A stretch of DNA of 46,802 bases, taken from an uncultured Eubacteriales bacterium (GTDB lineage: Bacteria; Bacillota; Clostridia; Christensenellales; CAG-138). The stretch is from the NCBI GenBank assembly GCA_900545265.1, contig UQYI01000022.1, positions 1-46,802 on the forward strand. The letters run 5' to 3'. Of this stretch, positions 1-8,888 are shown piece after piece. A program made the translations under genes and the position numbers. The stretch's first letter is position 1; each line of letters starts with the position of its first letter. The notes under the pieces were generated by a model that made no database searches, was not told the origin of the DNA, and saw nothing but the letters and a program-made list of their open reading frames with translations.

Positions 1-582
1 CTTCGCCAAAACTGGATGGGCTTGCTTCGGCAGGCTCTTTTTTGCTTACGGCTATCTCTCTCTCAATTGTGCGGTGCTGCCCTAAAAGAAGATATTGGTA
101 CCGTATTTGACGAGGCATGTTTTCCAGATGGAATAAATGCCCGTCAAGTGGATCGCATCGAAGCGCTTCTATATAAAAAATGGAGCAGCGAAACCTATTT
201 TGACTATATACAGCGCTTTAACCTGCCAGAAACAAAAGCATTTAAGGCCTACTCCCGTGGAATGAAAATGAAGTTGGCATTGGCAGTTGCACTTTCACAT
301 AATGCAAAGATTCTTTTGCTGGACGAAGCAACCGGAGGGCTGGATCCATTGGCCCGAGAGGAACTTTTGGAAGAACTGAAAAAAATTCTTTCAGACGGAG
401 CGCATGCTATTCTTCTTTCTTCTCACATCGTTAGCGATATAGAAAAATTGTGCAGCCACGTTGCTTTTCTGCATAAAGGAAGACTGATTTTAAATGAAAA
501 GAAGGAAACACTTTTATCTGCTTATCCTCAAAAAAGTTTGGAAGATATTATCTTGGATGTTACAAAGAAGGTGCGGGATTAA
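1..582 (+). pseudogene. ABC transporter ATP-binding protein, 3' part, probably frameshifted
   Basis: This is the C-terminal part of an ABC ATPase of the small Firmicute drug/antibiotic exporter type. The ABC signature region appears as YSRGMKMKLALA, followed by Walker B and D-loop (LLLDEATGGLDP) and the H-loop histidine (LLSSHI). The stretch ALKEDIGTVFDE is typical of this family. Upstream of base 82 the same frame stops looking like the family. Frame 3 (bases 21-41, LASAGSF) and frame 2 (bases 38-67, FFAYGYLSLN) do look like it, so two small indels, near the T6 run at 38-43 and near 71-76, are likely. Walker A is not visible and may lie left of the window. The stop overlaps the start of the permease (TAATG). 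It is either a true pseudogene or poor sequence at a contig edge. Confidence 0.7.
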
Positions 583-1064
583 TGAAACTACGTGGACTGA
601 TATTAAAAGATGTATTCGAACTATGAGCGCAAAGCCGAATATTGATAGTCATGATTTTTATATATCTCTTGATTCCTCTTTTCTCAGAAGGCGGCCGCAT
701 GCTTGGAAGCGTTGCCATGCTGCTGCTGGCCATGCTGCCGATAAGCGCTTTGGGATATGATGAGCGATGCAAGTGGGAACGCTACGCACTATCCATGCCA
801 TTGCAAAAAAAAGATTTGTTTTTCAGTAAGCTACTGCTGGGCGTATTGGCAATAGCATTCGGAGCAGCAATACAGACAGCAGGAGCTCTTTTAACAGGAA
901 AAACGGCCCTGCTGAACTCCATCCCTCTTTCTAGTCTGGGCGCATTGATTTATCTTTGCACTTCTCTCCCGCTAATGTTTCATTTAGGACTTGAAAAGGG
1001 ACGCATATTCCTTATGCTTTTATCCGCTGGATTCCTTGCCTTCAGCGGCCTGTTTCTTACTTAA
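582..1064 (+). pseudogene. ABC-2 type permease, interrupted by an in-frame stop
   Basis: Translation starts with MKLRGLILKDVFEL, a typical N-terminus of the permease that partners the upstream ATPase, and the ATG overlaps the ATPase stop. A TGA at 624-626 interrupts the frame after 14 codons. The frame then continues in register as a strongly hydrophobic protein with about four membrane segments up to 1064. Read through, it would be 160 residues, shorter than the roughly 200 or more I expect for such permeases, so the C-terminus may also be lost. A single base change (TGG to TGA, for example) would explain the stop. With the damaged ATPase, this suggests a decaying transporter. Confidence 0.65.
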
Positions 1065-1072
1065 AAGGTGCA

Positions 1073-1106
1073 CGAGGGCATCCCGTCCAGGATGCCCTCG
1101 TTTTTT
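1073..1106 (+). terminator. Rho-independent terminator after the ABC transporter remnant
   Basis: A perfect 11-base stem (1073-1083 with 1090-1100), a 6-base loop and a run of six T at 1101-1106. It lies 8 bases after the permease stop. It also lies just past the 3' end of the minus-strand gene at 1108 and may stop both transcripts, although the T-run favours the plus direction. Confidence 0.9.
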
Positions 1107-1107
1107 C

Positions 1108-1404
1108 TTATTCATCATCCGGATGACCGGTTGCATCGCTCTGATCGATATCCAGATCCAACTCTTCATGGAGTTCTTCGTCTGGCTGTCGAAGCATATA
1201 GATCAAATCTTCCTTTGCCATATCCGCTTCTGCTTCCTGTTCATCCATATATATTTCGTCAATGGGGATGTCAATGTAATCTTTATCCGTTTCCAGACAC
1301 TTAAAGCAGTTATCGCAGATCTTACTTGGATCCAATTCGCAACGATTATCGCATTCACCGCAGTTGATGCAAGTCTCATGTAACCCTAAAATGCATTTTT
1401 TCAT
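1108..1404 (-). CDS. Cysteine-rich ferredoxin-like small protein divergent from lexA
   Basis: A 98-residue protein starting MKKCILGLHETC. The start at 1404 is chosen over the upstream ATG at 1422 because GGGAGG sits 5 bases before it. The N-terminal third holds eight cysteines: C4, then C12-x2-C15-x2-C18-x3-C22, which has the spacing of a [4Fe-4S] ferredoxin motif, then C30-x2-C33-x2-C36. The rest is acidic, with a Glu/Asp-rich tail and no membrane segment. It could carry an iron-sulfur cluster or bind zinc; the sequence does not decide. It is transcribed divergently from lexA with 80 bases between the starts, so it may share LexA control. I do not recognise a named family. Confidence 0.8.
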   Translation of the reverse strand: MKKCILGLHETCINCGECDNRCELDPSKICDNCFKCLETDKDYIDIPIDEIYMDEQEAEADMAKEDLIYMLRQPDEELHEELDLDIDQSDATGHPDDE

Positions 1405-1416
1405 ACGGCCTCCCAT

Positions 1417-1428
1417 AAACATTTGTTT
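1417..1428. promoter_or_regulatory. Candidate LexA (SOS) box
   Basis: AAACATTTGTTT is close to the Gram-positive SOS box GAAC-N4-GTTC (AAAC-N4-GTTT here). It overlaps the -35 element of lexA and lies 13 bases upstream of the divergent cysteine-rich gene's start, so a bound repressor could block both. The outer bases differ from consensus, so the call rests on position as much as on sequence. Confidence 0.5.
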
Positions 1429-1455
1429 GCAATTTGTCAGTATCCATGCTAAAAT
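1427..1455 (+). promoter_or_regulatory. lexA promoter
   Basis: TTGCAA (1427-1432), a 17-base spacer and TAAAAT (1450-1455), followed by AAGGAGG at 1471-1477 and the GTG start at 1485. The -35 element overlaps the candidate SOS box, as expected for autorepression. Confidence 0.65.
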
Positions 1456-1484
1456 TAAGTCACCTCACATAAGGAGGGCTTTTT

Positions 1485-2093
1485 GTGAAGAAAATACCTG
1501 CTCCCCAAGATACCATTTACCACTTCATCTGCACTTACCTGCAGGAAAACGGATATCCACCCACTGTTCGTGAAATTTGCAGCGGCGTGGGATTAAACTC
1601 CCCGGCTACAGTTCATTGTCATCTAAAAAAGCTGGAATCTGCCGGGCTTATCCATCGAGATTCCAAAAAACATGGGTATACCGTAGTGGGTAAAGCCAAT
1701 GCAGCAGCCAATATTCCTTTAGTAGGAAGCGTGGCCGCCGGCACCCCCATTATGGCGGTAGAGAACATTGAAGATCGTTTTCCTGTGCCCCAAATCCTTT
1801 TACAAGGCTGTGGTCAGGGGGATGCTTTCATGCTGCACGTCAAAGGCGATTCAATGGTAAATGCAGGCATTCAGGACGGTGATATACTGGTCGTCTCAGC
1901 CGAACATCAGGTGTATGATGGAGATATCGTAGTTGCCCGCATTGATGGTACCGAATTTACTGTAAAACGATTATATCACAAAGGAGACAGCATTGAGCTT
2001 CGTCCCGAAAACGATGCATACGCGCCCATGCTCTTTTCTCCTTCGCAAGTAGAAATCGCCGGACGAGTCACCGGCCTCATGCGCCCTGTGTAA
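1485..2093 (+). CDS. lexA: LexA repressor, SOS regulon
   Basis: A 202-residue LexA, full length. It represses DNA-damage genes and cleaves itself when activated by RecA. Residues 1-65 form the winged helix-turn-helix (NGYPPTVREI, then SPATVHCHLKKLESAGLI). The Ala85-Gly86 cleavage site lies in GSVAAGTP. The serine-lysine dyad is Ser123 (GDSM) and Lys161 (VKRL). The start is GTG with AAGGAGG 7 bases upstream. The last 17 bases overlap the 3' end of the convergent ynbB-like gene, with no terminator seen between them. Confidence 0.97.
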   Translation: MKKIPAPQDTIYHFICTYLQENGYPPTVREICSGVGLNSPATVHCHLKKLESAGLIHRDSKKHGYTVVGKANAAANIPLVGSVAAGTPIMAVENIEDRFPVPQILLQGCGQGDAFMLHVKGDSMVNAGIQDGDILVVSAEHQVYDGDIVVARIDGTEFTVKRLYHKGDSIELRPENDAYAPMLFSPSQVEIAGRVTGLMRPV

Positions 2094-3330
2094 CCGCATG
2101 AACTACTTCCTTCAACGCAATGCGACCATGTTCATAAGTGAGGCTTCCCTGCATGTAAACGGCATAGGGCGGCCGGATCGGCCCATCCGCTGACAGTTCA
2201 GAAGTAGCGCCCTGCACAAAGGTTCCCGCCGCCATTATGACAGGATCTGCATATCCGGGCATGGCCCAAGGCTCAGGTACCACATCACTCTCAATGGGAG
2301 ATGCCCCCTGTATCGCCTTACAGAAGGCGATCAGCTCCTCCGGCCTTTTAAAGCGGATGGATTCCACTACATCCGCTCTCTTCGCATCACCCCGAGGCAT
2401 AACAGCATATCCAAGGCATTCAAAGACTTCTCCAAACAGCATAGCAGTCTTCAGGCACTGCAATACCGTATGGGGAGCCAGAAATAAGCCCTGATAAAAC
2501 GGTCTGTATCCTGCCGCATAAGAACCTACCTCCCGTCCGGAACCAGGGATTGTCAGGCGAAAGCTGATTCGTTCGATCAAATCTTTTTTTCCTGCAATAT
2601 ATCCTCCGGTGGGCGCCATACCGCCGCCAGCATTTTTTATGAGTGAGCCCATGATTACATCCGCGCCTACCGCCGTTGGCTCCTTCTCTTCTGTAAAGGT
2701 TCCGTAACAGTTATCCACCAAAATGTGCACATCTGCCCGAAGTGCTTTTACCGCCGCAAACAGCTTTTCCATTTTATCCACAGGCACAGCTTCCCTCCAG
2801 GCATATCCTCTGGAGCGCTGCACATACAATATCTTTATCTCCTTGTGGATAGTGAGGAAATTGAGGATTGCGGGGATATCAAATGGCTCCTCCCCTTCCT
2901 CTTTCAATTCCACGGTGTGGAAATCTATGTGCATTCTGTGCAAAGCATTAGAAAAATCATCCCGTAGCCCAACCGCTCCCTGCAAAGTATCATAAGGCAA
3001 TCCGGAAGCGGAAAGCACAGCATCTCCCGGTTCAAGCAAACCGCTGAGCGCAAGAAAAATAGCATGTGTTCCATTGGCAATTTGTGGACGTACTAATGCA
3101 TCCTCAGTCTGCAGAGCTCTGGCGAAAACCCTGTCCAATGCATCCCGGCCTATATCATCATATCCATATCCTTCCGTAGGTGCAAAATGACGCGTAGATA
3201 TCCCCTCTGCCCGAAAAGCATTCAAGACCCTTTCCTGATTGGCAAGTGCAATTCTTTCTATACGCTTGAAACTAGGTGCCAATCGATCTTCGGCCATCTG
3301 AATACACTGTTCTATTTCATTCCATTCCAT
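2077..3330 (-). CDS. YnbB-like PLP enzyme (methionine gamma-lyase / aluminium-resistance family)
   Basis: A 417-residue fold-type I pyridoxal-phosphate protein of the family annotated as aluminium resistance protein or methionine gamma-lyase family. In Bacillus subtilis the relative is ynbB, near miaA and hfq. The likely Schiff-base lysine is Lys232 in SLIKNAGGG, and Asp206 in LVDNCYG should contact the cofactor ring nitrogen. The region NGTHAIFLALSGLL binds phosphate in this fold. The substrate is not known with certainty for the family. It is the last gene of the miaB operon, 5 bases after miaA, and overlaps lexA tail to tail. Confidence 0.85.
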   Translation of the reverse strand: MEWNEIEQCIQMAEDRLAPSFKRIERIALANQERVLNAFRAEGISTRHFAPTEGYGYDDIGRDALDRVFARALQTEDALVRPQIANGTHAIFLALSGLLEPGDAVLSASGLPYDTLQGAVGLRDDFSNALHRMHIDFHTVELKEEGEEPFDIPAILNFLTIHKEIKILYVQRSRGYAWREAVPVDKMEKLFAAVKALRADVHILVDNCYGTFTEEKEPTAVGADVIMGSLIKNAGGGMAPTGGYIAGKKDLIERISFRLTIPGSGREVGSYAAGYRPFYQGLFLAPHTVLQCLKTAMLFGEVFECLGYAVMPRGDAKRADVVESIRFKRPEELIAFCKAIQGASPIESDVVPEPWAMPGYADPVIMAAGTFVQGATSELSADGPIRPPYAVYMQGSLTYEHGRIALKEVVHAVTQGA

Positions 3331-3335
3331 TGGTT

Positions 3336-4277
3336 TTATTTCCTTTCTTCTATCCCCAATGCTTCCTTACAATAGGTTTGTACTTTTTCCAGCGTTAAGG
3401 GCCAGTCATCGCAAGTAAACCATCTGATGCCCTCGTCCCGCTTGAACCAAGTCAGCTGTCGCTTGGCCAGGTGCCGGCTATCCAGCTTTATCCTCTCTAC
3501 CGCAGCTTCCAATGAACACTTCCCATCAAAATAGTCAAACAACTGCGCATATCCGATGGACTGGACAGCCGGTAAATTGCGATCAGGGAACTTATCATGC
3601 AATGCTCTGGCTTCGTCCAGCAAACCAGTCTCCAACATTCGGTCTACGCGCTGATCAATTCGTTGATACAATGTCTGTCGATCCATAGTCAAGCCTATAC
3701 GAACCGAATCATATCGCATGCGCTTTCTGGCCTGCTCATATTCATCATTATAAGAAGAAAACGGTCGCCCGGTAAGCATATATACTTCCATGGCCCGGAC
3801 CAATCGCTTCTTATCGTTCAATGGGATTCGATTTCCGGCTGCAAAGTCTATCTCTTTTAACTTTTGCACAAACGCTACCCGGTCTTGCTCATATTCCAGA
3901 GAAAGTGCATTCCGTATTGACGAGTCTCCGGGGACAGCATACCTCATATCCCGCAAAACGCCATCTGCATACATACCGGTGCCTCCAGCCAAAATGGGCA
4001 GCTTTCCCCGGGAAAAGCAGTCATAGATAACTCTATCTGCTGCTTTCTGAAAAGTTGAAACAGAGAAGCTTTGATCCGTCGGATCCACTATATCGATGAG
4101 ATGATGAGGTATCTTGGCCTGCTCTTCTTTTGTTGGTTTGGCAGAACCTATATCAAACCCTCTGTATACCGCTACAGAATCGCAGGAAAGAATCTCTCCA
4201 TCCAATTCCTGAGCCAATGATAAAGCAGTTTCGCTTTTATGACAGGCCGTTGGGCCAAAAACGCACAACAGCTTCAT
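3336..4277 (-). CDS. miaA: tRNA dimethylallyltransferase, unusual P-loop
   Basis: A 313-residue MiaA, which adds a dimethylallyl group to A37 of tRNAs that read UNN codons. This makes i6A, the substrate of MiaB encoded in the same operon. Family marks are DGEILSCDS (catalytic Asp), DIGSAKPT, the tRNA-binding GGTGMY, and SIGYAQL with KRQLTWFKRD near the C-terminus. The P-loop reads G8-P-T-A-C-H13-K14-S15; the residue before the lysine is normally Gly and is His here. Length and all other motifs are normal. The ATG overlaps the mutL stop by four bases. Confidence 0.95.
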   Translation of the reverse strand: MKLLCVFGPTACHKSETALSLAQELDGEILSCDSVAVYRGFDIGSAKPTKEEQAKIPHHLIDIVDPTDQSFSVSTFQKAADRVIYDCFSRGKLPILAGGTGMYADGVLRDMRYAVPGDSSIRNALSLEYEQDRVAFVQKLKEIDFAAGNRIPLNDKKRLVRAMEVYMLTGRPFSSYNDEYEQARKRMRYDSVRIGLTMDRQTLYQRIDQRVDRMLETGLLDEARALHDKFPDRNLPAVQSIGYAQLFDYFDGKCSLEAAVERIKLDSRHLAKRQLTWFKRDEGIRWFTCDDWPLTLEKVQTYCKEALGIEERK

Positions 4278-6241
4278 ACAATGCGTTTAAAGCCTTTCTC
4301 AATCTCCCTGCGGGAAAGTTTGATCATCACCGGGCGACCATGAGGGCAAGTCAAGGGCGTTTCATCCTGCAGATAGAGCTTCAATAGAACTTCAATCTCC
4401 TTTCTATCTATCCGCTCTCCGGCTTTGATTGCATGCTTACAGGAAGCAGAAATAATCTTATCACGCACTAGGGAACGGGCGGCGCCTCGCCCCGCTTCGC
4501 CGATAGCATTCAGCGCATCATGAAGAAACTCTCCGTCAAAAACCATGCCGTTGAGTATTGGTACAGCGGTTATCTCCAAAGACAGCGTTTCAACCTTTTC
4601 AAAGCGATAGCCAAGTTCTTCCAGCTCTTTTTTATATTCCATAGCCTGTTCATATTCCCGAGGCTGCAAAACAACCCGTTGAGGCACTAGAAGCTCCTGA
4701 GAACCTACATTGGTGGTTCGAGCCGAAAACTCCTCGTAAAGCCGGCGTTCGCAAGCGGCATGCTGATCGATCAGGTATAAATCCTCCCCTTGTTCTACGA
4801 TCCAATAGCTGCTGAATGCACAGCCCACTATCTGATACGCCATATCCATAGAAAGAGTTTCCTGCACGGGCTTAGTTTCTTTTTTCTCTATTTTCCCATC
4901 AGAAACGTCATGAACTGAAACACTCTGATGGGGAGACACCTGAAAACTGGGAAACTCCGCTGATTCTTCCTGAATCTTCGTTCGCGGTGTAAAGCTGTTG
5001 TAGCTAAAACTGCTGGCAGTATTCTCGCGAAGTTCCTTATTCTGCGGTACAACAATTCCGTATTTTTGCAGCAGTATATCGTCTGGCTTTTCTTGGAATG
5101 CACTGTCAGTCATAGCAGCTGAAGTTGCTGCTAGCGGTTTTGCTTTCACCAGAGCATCTTTTGCAAACTCAGTTGCTTTCACAGGTATGGTCGGCCGGTC
5201 TGTGTTTTGTTTTGACTTTACCGGCTCTAGTGGAAGCTGCATACGGGGAATCACTTTTTCACGTAAAGCCTGAGCACATGCAGAAGTAACTCCATATGCC
5301 ACTCGGCCCTCATCGGCAAAACGAACCTGCGTTTTAGCTGGATGCACATTCACATCCACATCCCGAGGGGATAGTGTCAAATGCAGTGCCGCAAATGGAT
5401 AACGCCCCACCATCATTCGTGTGTCATATGCCCGTTCAATAGCAGCACTCAAAGGGATGGAACGAATATAACGGCCGTTAACAAACAGGGATTCCATAGT
5501 ACGATTAGGGCGGGAAATTTCCTGATTACCAATATAGCCCTCCAGCTTCATATAACCATTATCAAAATCCACACGACAGAGTTTTTCTGCTACGGCTGTG
5601 CCGTAAAGAGCAAAAACGGCATTTTTCATTTCTCCGTCTCCAAAGGTCTCATAAATGAGCTTTTCGTTATGCATAAAACGAAAAGCAATATCCGGACGGC
5701 ATAAGAGCATTCGAGCCATATAATCTCCACAGTATCCCGCCTCTGTCCGAGGAGACTTTAAAAACTTCAGCCGAGCAGGTACCTTGGCGAACAAATTCTC
5801 CACCCGCAGGGATGTGCCAAATACACAGGCTGTTTCCTGCTGCGAAATAAGACACCCGTTATCAAAAATAATTTTGGTACCGACATCTGCGCCTTGAGGA
5901 CGTGTGACCATGGTCACGGACGCCACCGCTCCAATGGAGGCCAAAGCTTCTCCCCTAAACCCCAAGCTACTGATAGCATTGAGATCCTCGGCAGTAGATA
6001 TTTTACTTGTGGCATGGCGTAGAAAAGCATTTGGAGCATCCTCAGGGGAAAGGCCGCAGCCATTATCCGAAACCAGAATAGAACTTAGCCCGCCATCCTG
6101 CAAGGATACACTTACAGCAGTGGCACCTGCATCAATGGCATTTTCCACCAGTTCTTTTACTATGGATGCTGGACGCTCCACTACCTCACCGGCAGCTATT
6201 TGATTAGCTAAGTGTGGCGGTAGCACATGAATCTTTGGCAT
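4274..6241 (-). CDS. mutL: DNA mismatch repair protein MutL, endonuclease type
   Basis: 655 residues. The N-terminal GHKL ATPase carries Asn/Glu in LVENAIDAGA (31-40), DNGCG (59-63) and GFRGEAL (93-99). A low-complexity linker spans about 330-470. The C-terminal dimerisation and nicking domain has DQHAACERRLYE (from about 492), matching DQHA(x)2E(x)4E, then SCKHAIKAG (Cys about 601) and CPHGRP (about 632). These endonuclease motifs occur in organisms without MutH, so this MutL itself should nick the daughter strand. It starts 7 bases after the mutS stop and overlaps miaA by four bases. Confidence 0.97.
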   Translation of the reverse strand: MPKIHVLPPHLANQIAAGEVVERPASIVKELVENAIDAGATAVSVSLQDGGLSSILVSDNGCGLSPEDAPNAFLRHATSKISTAEDLNAISSLGFRGEALASIGAVASVTMVTRPQGADVGTKIIFDNGCLISQQETACVFGTSLRVENLFAKVPARLKFLKSPRTEAGYCGDYMARMLLCRPDIAFRFMHNEKLIYETFGDGEMKNAVFALYGTAVAEKLCRVDFDNGYMKLEGYIGNQEISRPNRTMESLFVNGRYIRSIPLSAAIERAYDTRMMVGRYPFAALHLTLSPRDVDVNVHPAKTQVRFADEGRVAYGVTSACAQALREKVIPRMQLPLEPVKSKQNTDRPTIPVKATEFAKDALVKAKPLAATSAAMTDSAFQEKPDDILLQKYGIVVPQNKELRENTASSFSYNSFTPRTKIQEESAEFPSFQVSPHQSVSVHDVSDGKIEKKETKPVQETLSMDMAYQIVGCAFSSYWIVEQGEDLYLIDQHAACERRLYEEFSARTTNVGSQELLVPQRVVLQPREYEQAMEYKKELEELGYRFEKVETLSLEITAVPILNGMVFDGEFLHDALNAIGEAGRGAARSLVRDKIISASCKHAIKAGERIDRKEIEVLLKLYLQDETPLTCPHGRPVMIKLSRREIEKGFKRIV

Positions 6242-6248
6242 AATTACT

Positions 6249-8888
6249 TTACTCCCCCGATAGAGCGGACTTGTATTGATATAGCTTATTCAATGCCTCG
6301 ATAGGGGACATTGTATCCATGTTAAGACCGCGCAAATCTGACAGAATCGAATTGTCCACAGTGTTATCCACCGTGTCTTTCATCTTATCCACAGAGACAT
6401 CCACCACATTCTGCGGGTGTAAGGCTGATTTCTGCATACCAATGCGTGCTGCATCAGAAGCCTCCAAAGAATTTAGTATTTCCCCAGCCCGGTGGATAAC
6501 CGCATCTGGAATACCTGCCAGGCGGGCCACCTGTACACCAAAGCTTTTATCCGCGCTTCCTCGAACAATCCGGCGCAAAAACAGGATGTTTTCGCCAATC
6601 TCTTTGACGGATATGCGATAGTTTTTGACGCCCTGCAACTGTCCCTCCAATTCACTTAACTCGTGATAATGGGTAGCAAACAAAGCCTTTGCACCGCAAT
6701 GCTCTTTATTTGCCACGTATTCCAGCACCGCCCAGGCGATGGACAGCCCGTCATACGTACTGGTGCCCCGCCCAATCTCATCCAGGATCAGCAGACTCCG
6801 CTCCGTGGCGTTATTTAAAATGTTTGCCACCTCGCTCATTTCTACCATGAATGTACTCTGACCGGAGGAAAGATCGTCGCTGGCACCAATACGAGTGAAA
6901 ATGCGATCTACGATGGCAATAGAAGCTTCCTGAGCAGGCACAAAAGAACCCATATGCGCCATAAGTGTGATAAGAGCCACCTGACGCATATATGTGCTTT
7001 TACCGGCCATATTAGGCCCTGTGATAATGAGTAGACGGTTGTCTTCTCCATCCAGATGCACATCATTGGGAATGAAGCCATCTTTTAGGGATTGTTCCAC
7101 AATGGGATGCCTGCCTCCCACGATAGATATTTCCATCCCACCGTGCATCTTCGGACGTACATACCGATTCTCCACCGCTACATGCGCCATGGACTGATAT
7201 ACGTCCAATTCTGCCAGCAAAGCAGCGTCTTTCTCCAGGTAACTGATCTGCTCATAAAGCTTTCCTCGTACGCCATCATAAAGCTCACTCTCCAAGCGGA
7301 TCAGTTTTTCGTGAGAAGTCAGTACACGATTTTCCACTTCTTTCAGTTCAGGCGTAATGTAGCGTTCGGCGTTGGTCAAGGTCTGTTTGCGCTCATAATA
7401 ATAAGGCACCTGACTGGTGTAGGATTTACTGACCTCCAGAAAATATCCAAACACTTTATTGAAACCGATACGCAGATTCTTTATACCGGTTTTCTCGCGT
7501 TCTCTGGCCAATATTTCCTCCAGCCATTTTTGCGCACTGTGAGAAATATCCCGCAGTTCATCCACTTCCTGGCTATAACCAGCCCGGATAACACCGCCTT
7601 CCTTTAAATTCGGTGCCGGGTCGGGATCTATGGCTTTTTCTATAAGAACCGCCGTTTCTTCTAACGGATCCAATTCCTGAATAATACGGCAAATCCCCGC
7701 ACTGGTGCATTCAGCCAAAACAGAACGAATTGGTTCAATACTACGCAAAGAGCGTAACAATGACATGCAATCCCGCGGATTGATAGTACCGTAAGCAATT
7801 TTACTGCACAAGCGCTCAATGTCATATACATTGTTCAGCAGTACTCGCAGTTTGCTTCTAAGAACGGAATTTGAAAACAATTCCTCTACAGCATCTTGCC
7901 TGTAAGCAATATCTTCCAGCTTTTGCAGCGGACAATCCACAAAGGTTTTGAGCATACGGCGACCCATGGCCGTCTGCGTTTTATCCAGCAGAAACAATAG
8001 TGTATTTTTTTTGCTTCCGCCAAAGCGCAGCGGCTCCGTTAGCTCCAGATTTCGTCTGGCCGCACTATCCAGCTGCATAAAACTGCTGCGAACGATTCTG
8101 GATAACTTGCGGATATGAGAAAGCTCATTCTTTTGCGTATCACGCAGATACTGCATAAGTGCACCTGCGGCACATACAGCTAGGGTACAGTCAGAAAGTC
8201 CAAATCCCTCCAGCGAATTAACACCAAAATGATCTTTTAACACTTCCTGCGCCCGTCGGCTCTGAAAAACTGAATCAGGCTCCTTTTCCAGATAGCAGAC
8301 GTTCTGAAAACGCTTTTTCAGATATTCATGAGAAAAGAATGCTTCGTTTGCAAAGCACTCAGAGGGAGCAATGCGTCCCAGCTCGTTGAGCAAAGCATCC
8401 TCTCCACCGTTCTCCGAAAGTTCACCTGTAAAAAAAATGCCGGTTGAAACATCCGCATATGCATATCCAATGCCGCTATCCGTATAATAGACAGACATCA
8501 GGTAATTGTTTTTTCCGGCATCCAAAAGCTTTTCCTCTATAACAGTGCCCGGCGTAATGACGCGAGTAACGCTGCGCTGCACCAAGCCTTTTGCAAGAGC
8601 CGGATCTTCCATCTGTTCACAGATGGCTACTTTATAGCCCTTTGAAATAAGCTTTTGCACATAGGTATCCACACTATGGTAAGGTACACCGCACATAGGT
8701 GCCCGTTCCTTTAAGCCGCAATCTCGTCCCGTCAAGGTAAGTTCCATGATACGGGATCCCTCTACTGCGTCTTCAAAAAACATTTCATAAAAGTCTCCCA
8801 GACGATAAAACAGGAAGCAATCAGGATACTGCTCCTTCACTTCCATATAATGACGCATCATGGGGGACATTCCCTCTACGACTTTCAT
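6249..8888 (-). CDS. mutS: DNA mismatch repair protein MutS
   Basis: 879 residues from the start at 8888, chosen because its ATG overlaps the stop of the upstream gene (ATGA) and AGAGGAAG lies just before it. A longer reading from 8942 has no such support. Mismatch recognition residues F33-Y34-E35 are present (GDFYEMF). The ATPase has Walker A GPNMAGKST at about 624, Walker B LLILDEIGRGTS and the ATHYHEL switch region. Near the C-terminus is a short VD-rich repeat (VDKMKDTVDNTVDN) whose codons create three DnaA-box-like 9-mers on the plus strand. It works with MutL encoded just downstream. Confidence 0.97.
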   Translation of the reverse strand: MKVVEGMSPMMRHYMEVKEQYPDCFLFYRLGDFYEMFFEDAVEGSRIMELTLTGRDCGLKERAPMCGVPYHSVDTYVQKLISKGYKVAICEQMEDPALAKGLVQRSVTRVITPGTVIEEKLLDAGKNNYLMSVYYTDSGIGYAYADVSTGIFFTGELSENGGEDALLNELGRIAPSECFANEAFFSHEYLKKRFQNVCYLEKEPDSVFQSRRAQEVLKDHFGVNSLEGFGLSDCTLAVCAAGALMQYLRDTQKNELSHIRKLSRIVRSSFMQLDSAARRNLELTEPLRFGGSKKNTLLFLLDKTQTAMGRRMLKTFVDCPLQKLEDIAYRQDAVEELFSNSVLRSKLRVLLNNVYDIERLCSKIAYGTINPRDCMSLLRSLRSIEPIRSVLAECTSAGICRIIQELDPLEETAVLIEKAIDPDPAPNLKEGGVIRAGYSQEVDELRDISHSAQKWLEEILAREREKTGIKNLRIGFNKVFGYFLEVSKSYTSQVPYYYERKQTLTNAERYITPELKEVENRVLTSHEKLIRLESELYDGVRGKLYEQISYLEKDAALLAELDVYQSMAHVAVENRYVRPKMHGGMEISIVGGRHPIVEQSLKDGFIPNDVHLDGEDNRLLIITGPNMAGKSTYMRQVALITLMAHMGSFVPAQEASIAIVDRIFTRIGASDDLSSGQSTFMVEMSEVANILNNATERSLLILDEIGRGTSTYDGLSIAWAVLEYVANKEHCGAKALFATHYHELSELEGQLQGVKNYRISVKEIGENILFLRRIVRGSADKSFGVQVARLAGIPDAVIHRAGEILNSLEASDAARIGMQKSALHPQNVVDVSVDKMKDTVDNTVDNSILSDLRGLNMDTMSPIEALNKLYQYKSALSGE
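6352..6393 (+). repeat. Cluster of three DnaA-box-like 9-mers inside mutS
   Basis: TTGTCCACA (6352-6360), TTATCCACC (6364-6372) and a perfect TTATCCACA (6385-6393) lie in the same orientation within 42 bases. They are antisense to VDK/VDN codons of mutS, and GTG-GAT-AA codons make this 9-mer easily, so the cluster may be a coding by-product rather than a DnaA titration site. Confidence 0.4.
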
